Positions 1 to 6,518 of a DNA stretch of 43,103 bases are shown here, in pieces. The position numbers and the translations under genes were made by a program. Source of the stretch: a virus; the IMG/VR virus record IMGVR_UViG_3300049217_000031, positions 1-43,103 of that record; one strand, given 5' to 3'. Each line of letters begins with the position of its first letter. Position 1 is the first letter of the stretch. Under the pieces are notes generated by a model. It was not told the DNA's origin. It saw nothing but the letters and a program-made list of their open reading frames with translations, and ran no database searches.

Positions 1-262
1 GACATACGTGGCGACCGGCAGGTCGGGCAGCGCCGTCAGCCCAGGGCAGTTCATGACGCTGACATACGTGGCGGCCGGCAGGTCAGGCAGCGCCGTCAGC
101 CCAGGGCAGCCCCAGACGTGGACATCCGTGGCGGCCGGCAGGTCGGGCAGCGCCGTCAGCCCAGGGCAGGCCAAGACGCGGACATACGTGGCGGCCGGCA
201 GGTCGGGCAGCGCCGTCAGCCCAGGGCAGCCCTCGACGCGGACATCCGTGGCGACCGGCAGG
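1..262. repeat. 60-bp tandem repeat array (4 full copies plus a partial one)
   Basis: Units start at 1, 61, 121, 181 and 241. Unit positions 7-49 are almost invariant (only two substituted positions). Nearly all differences fall at unit position 6 and positions 50-60. The units encode the 20-residue LRRs of the minus-strand gene. The array enters the window from the left, so the copy number is not known. Confidence 0.95.
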
Positions 263-330
263 TTTTTAAGCAGCCAAGCCAAAGATCGGCGTGTTCCGTT
301 TATCGTAAGAAATATCTTATTTTGATCCAT
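1..330 (-). CDS. Leucine-rich-repeat protein, C-terminus beyond the left edge
   Basis: Reading leftwards from ATG at 330, the frame is open for 110 codons to the window edge, so the C-terminus is missing. AAAGGAGG (343-336) lies 5 nt before the ATG, a near-ideal ribosome binding site. After about 23 N-terminal residues come 20-residue repeats with core CPGLTALPDLPAAT followed by a V-x-V-x-x strand, the pattern of short bacterial LRRs of the YopM/IpaH kind (LxxLPxLP), with Cys where Asn is usual. I see no signal peptide. It is preceded by a small gene overlapping it by 14 nt. The role is unknown; LRRs bind proteins, so a host-interaction or accessory role is an inference. Confidence 0.8.
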   Translation of the reverse strand, partial: MDQNKIFLTINGTRRSLAWLLKNLPVATDVRVEGCPGLTALPDLPAATYVRVLACPGLTALPDLPAATDVHVWGCPGLTALPDLPAATYVSVMNCPGLTALPDLPVATYV

Positions 331-613
331 GTCCGCCTCCTTTCTCCATTGAAACCAAATACGCCTGCCGCGTAGCCGGGTGACCAAGCGGCACGTTCCG
401 TTGAAGCGCCCGGTCGATCAGCCGCCGGACCTGCCAATACTGAGGCCCGCGAAACTCGACCGCCTCGCGCATGCATCGGGCGGGACTGCGCAAAAGCGCC
501 TCCACCTCCAATAGCGTGCCGAGCAAATCGGGCTTGAACGGGTTAAAATCACACGCCTGATATGGGCAAAGCATGCTGTAGCTTCGCTCATCAGACGCCG
601 GAACTTGTGTCAT
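317..613 (-). CDS. Small hypothetical protein upstream of the LRR gene
   Basis: This 98-residue protein starts MTQVPASDERSY. I chose ATG at 613 because GGAGG (623-619) sits 5 nt before it. The in-frame ATG at 625 would place that GGAGG inside the coding region. Its TAA (319-317) lies past the start of the LRR gene (330), so the two are probably translationally coupled. Cys16 and Cys21 are the only cysteines near the N-terminus apart from one mid-protein, and there is a charged helical middle. I recognise no family. Transcription probably begins at the operator-bearing region just upstream. Confidence 0.65.
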   Translation of the reverse strand: MTQVPASDERSYSMLCPYQACDFNPFKPDLLGTLLEVEALLRSPARCMREAVEFRGPQYWQVRRLIDRALQRNVPLGHPATRQAYLVSMEKGGGHGSK

Positions 614-627
614 GGCGACCTCCATCC

Positions 628-676
628 GTTCACATATGAAAACTTTTGGCGCCCGTGTCTAGTTCATTTTTGAACT
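628..676. promoter_or_regulatory. Two operator-like palindromes in the divergent control region
   Basis: Site 1 (628-641) reads GTTCA-CATA-TGAAA and site 2 (661-676) reads AGTTCA-TTTT-TGAACT. A third site of the same form, GTTCA-AATA-TGAAC, lies at 8956-8969. The shared form GTTCA-N4-TGAAC between divergent genes, one of which encodes an HTH protein, suggests repressor binding sites. Site 1 covers the candidate leftward -10 and site 2 touches its -35. Confidence 0.6.
633..661 (-). promoter_or_regulatory. Candidate leftward promoter for the LRR operon
   Basis: On the minus strand TAGACA (661-656) is followed after 17 nt by CATATG (638-633). The -35 is close to TTGACA; the -10 is weak but lies inside an operator palindrome. 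The second promoter bearing this palindrome (8989-8961) has the same arrangement, with CATATT at the same spacing. Confidence 0.45.
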
Positions 677-711
677 TGCGCCGCGAATTTTCCGCCGCTA
701 CCGTCGCCCGC

Positions 712-909
712 ATGACCGAAACAGACACCGCCCCACGGGTGCCTCAACCCGAGGATATTGAGGCCTTGGCCGCCAAGCGCGGCATCAGCGTCGTGGCCCT
801 GTGTAGGGAGGCTGGCGTGTCCAGGCTGGCGTTCCGCCGCTGGCAGAAGGGCGAGACATCCCTGACCGTGAGCAACCTGGAGAAGCTCATCAAGGCCGGA
901 AAGGCATGA
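712..909 (+). CDS. Small helix-turn-helix DNA-binding protein (XRE/Cro-like)
   Basis: The 65-residue product has the layout of a Cro/CI-type HTH: GISVVALCREAGVSRLAFRR forms helices 2 and 3 (about residues 26-45), then a W-x-KGE turn and the final helix TVSNLEKLIKA. ATG at 712 is preferred, although no clear ribosome binding site precedes it; an in-frame TTG at 646 would add 22 residues running through operator site 2, which seems unlikely. It ends in an ATGA overlap with the next gene. As first gene of the rightward operon next to two operator-like palindromes, it is a good candidate for the regulator that binds them (inference). Confidence 0.65.
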   Translation: MTETDTAPRVPQPEDIEALAAKRGISVVALCREAGVSRLAFRRWQKGETSLTVSNLEKLIKAGKA

Positions 910-1775
910 AGCGCCAAGGCATCCTGCCGAAAACCGGACCGGACGCCGTCAATCCCTCGTTTGGGGGAAACTCCCGTCCGTCAGGCGGCGGCCGCACCCG
1001 GTTCGTTGGCACAACCCACCACGCCGACCTGGAAAGCGCCTCGCTCCGCGGAGATCACCCCGCTGCGGTCGATGGCCGCACGCTATTTCCCACGCGCGTC
1101 AAGGAGATCGCCGAATGCGATCGGGTGCTGATCAATGGGCACAACAACGCCAAGATCGGCGCCACCATCGAAAAGGGGCCATGGGCGGGCATGCCCGTGC
1201 TGACACTGACGCTTGAGGAGCGCGCAACCTGCCCGCGCACGTGTCATCACTGGCTGTCCTGCTACGGCAACGCCATGCCGATGCCACGCCGGCACAAGCA
1301 TGGGCCAGCTTTGGTTGAGCGGTTGGCACAGGAACTGGGCTACTACGCCGATCAGGACCGGGACGGCTTCGCGGTCCGGTTGCATATTCTCGGGGATTTT
1401 TACAGCGAGGAATACGTCGAGGCCTGGGCGAACTGGATGGCGCGTTTTCCCATGCTGCACGTGTGGGGCTACACGGCGCGGCTGCCCAGCACGCCGATCG
1501 GCCGCATGATTGATGCCATGAACTGCTACTGGCCGGATCGACGGGCGATCCGTTTTAGCGTGCCGCCTGATGCGCCGCTCGAATTCATGCAGGTCACGAC
1601 GATCTGGCGCCAGCCCGCGACAATGACACAACCCGAAGGCAGCGTGTGCCCCCAGCAGTTCAACCGCACCGCCACATGCGGAACGTGCGGGCTGTGTTGG
1701 AACGAGAGCATGGATCAGACGCGCATCGTGTTTGTCGGGCATGGCATGAACCGGCGCGGTCGGCGCTCGACGTGA
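906..1775 (+). CDS. GP88-like cysteine-rich phage protein
   Basis: The 289-residue protein starts at ATG 906, overlapping the previous stop (ATGA). Two cysteine clusters stand out: C109, C113, C119 in TCPRTCHHWLSCYGNAM and C248, C258, C261, C264 near the C-terminus. Between them are RLHILGDFYSEEY and the segment HVWGYTARLPS. This arrangement (CP-x-x-C...CY, then GDF-S-EY, then YT-R) matches my recollection of the mycobacteriophage GP88 family, whose biochemical function is not established. The cysteines could bind zinc or an Fe-S cluster (inference). The N-terminal 60 residues are variable and low in structure. Confidence 0.6.
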   Translation: MKRQGILPKTGPDAVNPSFGGNSRPSGGGRTRFVGTTHHADLESASLRGDHPAAVDGRTLFPTRVKEIAECDRVLINGHNNAKIGATIEKGPWAGMPVLTLTLEERATCPRTCHHWLSCYGNAMPMPRRHKHGPALVERLAQELGYYADQDRDGFAVRLHILGDFYSEEYVEAWANWMARFPMLHVWGYTARLPSTPIGRMIDAMNCYWPDRRAIRFSVPPDAPLEFMQVTTIWRQPATMTQPEGSVCPQQFNRTATCGTCGLCWNESMDQTRIVFVGHGMNRRGRRST

Positions 1776-2341
1776 GAATGATTGCCTGCGCCCGGTGCGG
1801 CGTCACTGCCGAGCCAGTGGCTGTTCAGCCGGGAGCGGAGGGCGAGTATTTTTACCTGCCGGGAAACCGCGGGTTTCGGCTTACGCGCGACCGTCCGGAT
1901 CGCGGATGGTGCTCATGGAGTTGCTGGCTGGATGTATTCGGCCGCATCGGTTTGACGGTTCACCTCAAGGAGCTTGTTCTGATGTCAGACGATTACGTGC
2001 CCGACCACACGGCTTTGCTGGCGATCATTCCATCGCCAGCCGTCATTCCGCAGCCCACCTACGCTTTGGTTGAGGTCTTCGGACACCGGATGCACTACGG
2101 CGAGATCCGCGAGGTTGAAGCCTTTGGCGCCAAGCTGCTTGAGGTGTCCGACGTGGATACCGGGCAGACGCATCGATACGGCGGCGCGGCTATCTTTTCC
2201 CTGACCATGCTGACGCAGGCGGACATGGACGCACACCTCGCGGGCGTCCGTCGGCAAAAGGAGCGTGAGGCCAAGTGGCAGGCGGAATGCGACGCTCGGC
2301 GAGCCGCATTCGATGCTCAGGGCGAAGGACTTCCGCTTTAA
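1772..2341 (+). CDS. Phage protein of unknown function, two-part
   Basis: GTG 1772 overlaps the previous stop (GTGA) and gives 189 residues. The N-terminal 70 residues contain CARCG and GWCSWSC, a possible zinc site. The C-terminal part starts at an internal ATG (1982) that has AAGGAG about 9 nt upstream and may be a second in-frame start yielding 119 residues. That part carries VEVFGHRMHYGEIREVEAFG and YGGAAIFSLT, a pattern I recall from many proteobacterial phage proteins of unknown function. The final 30 residues are a charged helix. Two products from one frame are possible. Confidence 0.65.
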   Translation: MRMIACARCGVTAEPVAVQPGAEGEYFYLPGNRGFRLTRDRPDRGWCSWSCWLDVFGRIGLTVHLKELVLMSDDYVPDHTALLAIIPSPAVIPQPTYALVEVFGHRMHYGEIREVEAFGAKLLEVSDVDTGQTHRYGGAAIFSLTMLTQADMDAHLAGVRRQKEREAKWQAECDARRAAFDAQGEGLPL

Positions 2342-2355
2342 CCCAGGAGAGAAAC

Positions 2356-2997
2356 GTGGCCAGACCGAAAAAAAACACTGAAGACGCCGCCGCACGCGCG
2401 GCCCGCGAGCAGGCTTTACACCAACAGATGGAAGAGCAGCGCGCCATCGCGCGCGAAGCGGCCAACACCTTGGCGGCCAACACTTTGGTGGGCGACATCC
2501 GCGACTGGATGCTGAACCGGCTTCGGTGGGAACAGGATCGGCGGCCTTGGGACCAGCGCAGCGAGGCCGACCAAAAGCTGACCGTTCAGACCGTCGAGGA
2601 AGCCGTCCGCGATATGGTGGACAAGGCCGTCCAAGTCATGGCCGCAGCCGGCCAACCGACGATTACGGGCACGCTGGAGTCCGTCATGATCAAGGATGGC
2701 ATCAAGGCCACTGTGGTGCTCAACAAGCACAATGCCGAGCGCATGAAACTCTACGACGCCCAAGGGGGCGTGGTGCTGATCGTCATTGCCGATGCCGAGG
2801 CATTTCACGGCGAGAAAGCTCCGGTCAAGATCGTGCGCGACCAGAAGGACATCTCCGACGTGCTGGCCGAGCACTCCAGCGACGACGCAGATCAGGCGGC
2901 CGAAAAGGCTGATGCGATCGTGAATGGAGCAGACGTCAAGCCCGGCTGGCGCGCCGATCGGGATTTCCGAGACAACACACAAAGCCCGCTCGACTGA
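2356..2997 (+). CDS. Conserved phage hypothetical protein
   Basis: GTG 2356 follows AGGAGA (2345-2350), giving 213 residues beginning MARPKKNTED. The first 45 residues are a charged, Ala-rich helix. The middle reads as alpha-helical (TVEEAVRDMVDKAVQVMAA) and is followed by a beta-rich part, TLESVMIKDGIKATVVLNK then GGVVLIVIADAEAFHGEK. The C-terminal 50 residues are acidic and probably disordered. I know this type from phage early regions but no activity is established. It sits just before the helicase gene with a 12-nt gap and is probably part of the same DNA-metabolism operon. Confidence 0.65.
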   Translation: MARPKKNTEDAAARAAREQALHQQMEEQRAIAREAANTLAANTLVGDIRDWMLNRLRWEQDRRPWDQRSEADQKLTVQTVEEAVRDMVDKAVQVMAAAGQPTITGTLESVMIKDGIKATVVLNKHNAERMKLYDAQGGVVLIVIADAEAFHGEKAPVKIVRDQKDISDVLAEHSSDDADQAAEKADAIVNGADVKPGWRADRDFRDNTQSPLD

Positions 2998-3009
2998 GGC
3001 GCGGCCGCT

Positions 3010-4386
3010 GTGCCCGTCGAACTGCGCGACTACCAGCAGAAAGCCGTCGATGACGTGCGCGTGGCCATGCGCCAGCATCGTCGCGTTCTGCTGTGCAGTC
3101 CTACCGGGTCGGGCAAGACAGTCATCTTCAGCCACATCGCGGAGCGTGTATGGAGCCGCGGCGAGCCCGTCCTTATACGCGCCCACCGGATTGAGATAGT
3201 CGAGCAGATTGGTGCGGCGCTGGCGCGCAACGGCGTGCGGCACGGGATCATTGCGCCTGGCTACCGCGAAAGCTCTTGGCCAGTGCAGGTCGGCATGGTC
3301 CAGACAATCCAGAACCGCATAGGGCGTATCCCGAAGCCCCGCCTGCTTGTCACCGACGAGTGTCACCATGCCGTGGCGAACTCCTACAAAACCCCATGGG
3401 ATGATGTTTACGAGCTGGGTGTGACGGCGACGCCTGCCCGCCTCGACGGCAAGGGCCTGGGCGGCGCCTACGACGTGCTGGTCATGGGCCCGTCGATGCG
3501 GGATCTGCAGGCGCGCGGCTTCCTGTCCCGCTATCAGTATTTTGCGCCGCCCGTGGTGGCAAACATTGATGCGATCAGCAAGCGCGCCGGTGACTACTCG
3601 GCCACCGAAGCGGCGGCCGCAATGGACCAGCGCTCGGTGACAGGCGACATCGTGGGCCATTACGCCAAGATGATGCCCGGCCGGCCGGCGAAGGTGTTCT
3701 GCGTGTCAGTCGACCACGCCAAGCATATGGCGGACGCCTTTCGGCGCGCTGGCTACCGGGCCGAATCGGTGGACGGATCCATGCAGAAGGATGAGCGCAG
3801 GCGGCTCATTGCCAGCATAGGGGATGGGCGCCTCGATGTGCTTTGCTCGTGCGATATCATCAGCGAGGGGACGGACATTCCTGCCATTGCAGGGGTAGTT
3901 TTGGCTAGGCCCACCCTGTCGATCGTGATTTTTATGCAGCAAGTCGGGCGCGGACTTCGGCCGAAACCGGACGGCTCGCCGACCATAATTCTCGATCACG
4001 TCGGCAACGTTTTGAAGCACGGTCTGCCCAACGCTGATCGCGAATGGACCCTGGAGGGAGCGCCCAAGCGCGTGGCTGCCGCTGCGGTGAAGGTGTGCCC
4101 TGAGTGCTACCTCAGTTTTCCGCCAGCGCCGAAGTGCCCTGCGTGTGGACACGTGCTGGTGGTCGCATCGGTGCGAACGCCGCCAAAGCAGGTTGCAGGC
4201 GACTTGCAGGAATTCTCTGGCGATATGCTGGACAAATTCAAGACTACGCCGATCAGGACGCTGCTCGCCGAGCACAAGACAGAGGCGGAGCTGCGCACCA
4301 TCGCCCGCGTGCGTGGCTACCATCCGAGATGGGTAGGCCATGTCATGCGCGAGTCGGGTTACAAGAAGAAGGTGGCATCGCCATGA
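3010..4386 (+). CDS. Superfamily 2 DEAD/DEAH-type helicase with C-terminal zinc ribbon
   Basis: The 458-residue protein has the full SF2 motif set: Walker A PTGSGKT (31-37), DECH (116-119), TATPAR (139-144), EGTDIP (286-291) and QVGRGLRP (311-318). A four-cysteine ribbon follows (C363, C366, C376, C379), then a basic tail. The organisation is that of phage DNA helicases related to RecG/UvrB-like or restriction-type translocases, so it probably unwinds or remodels phage DNA in replication or recombination. GTG 3010 is the start; its stop overlaps the methyltransferase start by ATGA. Confidence 0.9.
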   Translation: MPVELRDYQQKAVDDVRVAMRQHRRVLLCSPTGSGKTVIFSHIAERVWSRGEPVLIRAHRIEIVEQIGAALARNGVRHGIIAPGYRESSWPVQVGMVQTIQNRIGRIPKPRLLVTDECHHAVANSYKTPWDDVYELGVTATPARLDGKGLGGAYDVLVMGPSMRDLQARGFLSRYQYFAPPVVANIDAISKRAGDYSATEAAAAMDQRSVTGDIVGHYAKMMPGRPAKVFCVSVDHAKHMADAFRRAGYRAESVDGSMQKDERRRLIASIGDGRLDVLCSCDIISEGTDIPAIAGVVLARPTLSIVIFMQQVGRGLRPKPDGSPTIILDHVGNVLKHGLPNADREWTLEGAPKRVAAAAVKVCPECYLSFPPAPKCPACGHVLVVASVRTPPKQVAGDLQEFSGDMLDKFKTTPIRTLLAEHKTEAELRTIARVRGYHPRWVGHVMRESGYKKKVASP

Positions 4387-4745
4387 CCGTCCGTTTGCTT
4401 CGCGGCGACTGCCGGGCCGTGCTCAAGACGCTGCCGGACCGCAGCATGCACATGGCGGTCACCTCCCCGCCCTACTACGGGCTGCGCTCGTACTTGCCTG
4501 CTGACCATCCAGACAAAACCTTAGAGATTGGATCAGAGGCGACGCCAGAGGCGTACGTGGAGGCGCTCCCCGCGCCGGTGCCATGCACGGTGCTGGATCC
4601 GTTCGGCGGCGCCGGCACCACGGGCATGGTGGCCGATCGCCTGCAGCGTCACGCCATCCTGATTGAGCTTAACCCAAAGGATCACGAAATCACGAAGCGC
4701 CGACTGCGCAAGGATGGCGGCATGTTCGCCGAGGTGAGGACGTGA
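4383..4745 (+). CDS. DNA methyltransferase, internally deleted
   Basis: The product has only 120 residues but carries both ends of a beta-class DNA methyltransferase: TSPPYYGLR (motif IV, near residue 28) and VLDPFGGAGTTG (motif I, SAM binding, near residue 70), followed by ELNPKDHEITKRRL. Members of this family normally have well over 100 residues between these motifs, including the target-recognition part; here only about 30 remain, ending in YVEALPAPVPCT. The reading frame is intact and both gene overlaps (ATGA before, GTGA after) are preserved. It may be inactive, or act as a SAM or DNA-binding remnant. A sequencing or assembly deletion is not excluded. Confidence 0.75.
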   Translation: MTVRLLRGDCRAVLKTLPDRSMHMAVTSPPYYGLRSYLPADHPDKTLEIGSEATPEAYVEALPAPVPCTVLDPFGGAGTTGMVADRLQRHAILIELNPKDHEITKRRLRKDGGMFAEVRT

Positions 4746-5137
4746 GCGAGTCTCCACTGATGGCCAGCATCCGCCTCGCTCTTGGTCGCGAGGCCCGTCA
4801 CGCCCGCCTCCTGCGTAACAATCGCGGCCACGGCTGGGTCGGCGAACTCGTCCACAAGGATGAGGGCGTGGTGATCCTGCGTCGCGCCAGGCCAATCGAA
4901 TTCGGGCTGTGCAACGGCGCCGGCGACCTCATCGGATGGTCCTCCCGGCTGATCACGCCCGACATGGTGGGGCAGACGATCGGCGTGTTTACTTCGGGAG
5001 AGGTGAAGTTCGGCAAACGGCGGCCGAGCGAGGATCAGGAAAAGTGGCACGCGAACGTGGTGGCGGCCGGCGGCTACTCAGGGGTGCTGCGCTGCGAGCA
5101 GGATGCGATCGACCTAGCCTGGGGGCGGCTTAAATGA
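4742..5137 (+). CDS. VRR-NUC domain nuclease
   Basis: The 131-residue protein matches the VRR-NUC (PD-(D/E)xK-like) phage nucleases: GDLIGWSSRLITPDMVG, then VFTSGEVKFGKRRPSEDQ with the catalytic E-x-K (SGEVKF), then the AAGGYSGVLRCEQDAIDL helix and strand. Stand-alone VRR-NUC proteins act on branched DNA and are often found beside phage helicases, as here. GTG 4742 overlaps the preceding stop, and its own stop overlaps the next ATG. It probably works with the upstream helicase in recombination or replication-fork processing (inference). Confidence 0.8.
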   Translation: MSESPLMASIRLALGREARHARLLRNNRGHGWVGELVHKDEGVVILRRARPIEFGLCNGAGDLIGWSSRLITPDMVGQTIGVFTSGEVKFGKRRPSEDQEKWHANVVAAGGYSGVLRCEQDAIDLAWGRLK

Positions 5138-5319
5138 GCGACCTGTTCCCGATCACGCTTCCCGAAATGATCAATGAGATCAAACGCGAGATCGCGATGC
5201 GCGAGCGCATGTACCCGACTTGGGTCCGCGCCAAGACGCTCGCCAGCGACAAGGCCGACAGGCAACTGGCCATTGCGCGAGCCATCCTGAAAAATCTCGA
5301 AGCGCAGAGGCCGGCATGA
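5134..5319 (+). CDS. Small conserved phage protein
   Basis: A 61-residue helical protein starting MSDLFPITLPEMINEIKREI, then MRERMYPTWVRA and a C-terminal helix rich in Ala, Lys and Leu. Small proteins of this layout (LFP near the start, then a helical pair with RxRVYP) recur in early regions of proteobacterial phages; none has a known function to my knowledge. The start overlaps the nuclease stop (ATGA) and the stop overlaps the next start. Confidence 0.7.
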   Translation: MSDLFPITLPEMINEIKREIAMRERMYPTWVRAKTLASDKADRQLAIARAILKNLEAQRPA

Positions 5320-5591
5320 CGCTCACGACGAAACCGCTGGCGATCGACCTGTTTTGCGGCCTCGGCGGCTGGTCGGATGGCTCGTTTTACCTTTGGGGCG
5401 ACGTGCCGGCGTTGATGCCGATGACTTTCAAGGGCGAAGGGCGCAAGGGCAAAGGCTCTGGTGCAATATGGTTCGATCAGAACGCGTCCTCGCTGCCGAG
5501 CAACAGCATCCGCCGCAAGCAGGCCAGCGCCATGATCGCCAAGATACCGCTGCCTATCAGCACGCATATCGCAAGGGTGTTCCGTCCATGA
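5316..5591 (+). CDS. DNA (cytosine-5) methyltransferase, internally deleted
   Basis: The 91-residue product begins with motif I, AIDLFCGLGGWSDG (residues 9-22), and then jumps to SFYLWGDVPALMP and ends RKQASAMIAKIPLPISTHIA, the C-terminal segment of phage cytosine-5 methyltransferases. The whole middle, including the catalytic Pro-Cys motif IV and ENV motif VI, is absent, roughly 100-150 residues by recollection of the family. The frame is intact and the start overlaps the preceding stop (ATGA). It cannot methylate by the known mechanism. This is the second methyltransferase within 1 kb with an in-frame central deletion. Confidence 0.75.
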   Translation: MTLTTKPLAIDLFCGLGGWSDGSFYLWGDVPALMPMTFKGEGRKGKGSGAIWFDQNASSLPSNSIRRKQASAMIAKIPLPISTHIARVFRP

Positions 5592-5604
5592 ACAGGAAAG
5601 TCCA

Positions 5605-5829
5605 ATGATCCGGGGCGCCATAAAACCGATCACCGACGTGAAAATTGGCGATCTGCTTCTGCAGGGCGGCTATCCCGCAGAGGTGACAAGAGCCTTTCCC
5701 TGCACAAAGGGCTGTCATTTCTTCGTCATCGTTGATGCCGATACCATGTTGGTCGCGCCGCCAGAGGCCACCATTTTCGTCTGCGAGCCGGTCGAGGCAG
5801 CGGCATGGTCGCCGTCATCCCCGATTTAG
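5605..5829 (+). CDS. Small hypothetical protein
   Basis: 74 residues starting MIRGAIKPITDVKIGDLLLQ, with AGGAAAG upstream of the ATG. The N-terminal VKIGDLLLQGG and the beta-strand-rich middle, including CHFFVIVDADTMLVAP, suggest a small beta-barrel. No family recognised. The end overlaps the start of the next gene by 25 nt. Confidence 0.5.
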   Translation: MIRGAIKPITDVKIGDLLLQGGYPAEVTRAFPCTKGCHFFVIVDADTMLVAPPEATIFVCEPVEAAAWSPSSPI

Positions 5830-6518
5830 CTTTTCTCGACCGATGCGCCGTCCGGCGCGCCGCAGCGCTGCTGCTTGTGGCGGCAGGTGCCCGCGACGAG
5901 GCGGCGGTCGATGCCATCGTCACGGGTTTCACCAGCACCCAACGCCGCGCCATACGGGACGCCTGCATGGAGCGCATCATGAACTGGGGTTCGGATGAGC
6001 ACGTGCCGGCCTGGATTGACGATCGGCTTGCCAATATCAAGCAGAGGGCCTTGGATTACGACGCGCGGATGGTCGGCGAGTACAAGCGATCCGGCGCGCC
6101 GGAACGCACTGCCGAGGTGCCGCGCATCCTGTCTTGGCTTGCCCGCTACGTGCGCCACGTCGCTGACCAGTACGTCCTGGAGGACGCCATGGGCATGCTG
6201 GACGTTGATGCGGCATACTCCCTGGCGGAACTCTGCACGGCGATCTGCGGCCGCATGGGGTGGCCTAGCCACATCGGCGTCACCGCCGCGCTGGCCGTCG
6301 CCCAGGACGCCAAGGCGCGGTATCTGGACCTGACAATCACCCTGCAGTCCGTCGTGCGTCCGCTGGCATGGTCGCGAGCCGACGGCGACGTGATGATGGC
6401 CGCCGCTCGCCGCTGCCGCGATCGTGCGCGCGTCGATTGGCCCGACGCCCACCTCGTCGCGCTCGTCCGTCACGTCGCCCGCGGAACCATGCCACGGCGT
6501 CGTCGTGCGCGTGGCTGA
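5805..6518 (+). CDS. Hypothetical alpha-helical protein
   Basis: 237 residues, almost entirely helical by composition, with no recognised motif. The C-terminus is very basic (RGTMPRRRRARG), suggesting nucleic-acid contact. It ends inside the start of the RepA-like gene, so they are probably co-translated. Position between nuclease/helicase genes and the RepA-like ATPase suggests a replication accessory or loader role; that is inference from position only. A shorter start is possible. Confidence 0.55.
   Translation: MVAVIPDLAFLDRCAVRRAAALLLVAAGARDEAAVDAIVTGFTSTQRRAIRDACMERIMNWGSDEHVPAWIDDRLANIKQRALDYDARMVGEYKRSGAPERTAEVPRILSWLARYVRHVADQYVLEDAMGMLDVDAAYSLAELCTAICGRMGWPSHIGVTAALAVAQDAKARYLDLTITLQSVVRPLAWSRADGDVMMAAARRCRDRARVDWPDAHLVALVRHVARGTMPRRRRARG

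Noticed and set aside
1-262. CRISPR array or diversity-generating retroelement target
   Set aside because: Units are contiguous 60-mers with no spacers, and no reverse transcriptase or template repeat is visible in the window.
8-325. Plus-strand repeated open frame over the 60-bp repeats
   Set aside because: The plus reading (repeats of GRSGSAVSPGQ) has no ribosome binding site, whereas the minus strand has AAAGGAGG and a coherent LRR protein.
646-711. Longer start of the HTH gene at TTG 646
   Set aside because: It would translate through an operator palindrome and adds residues with no counterpart in HTH proteins.
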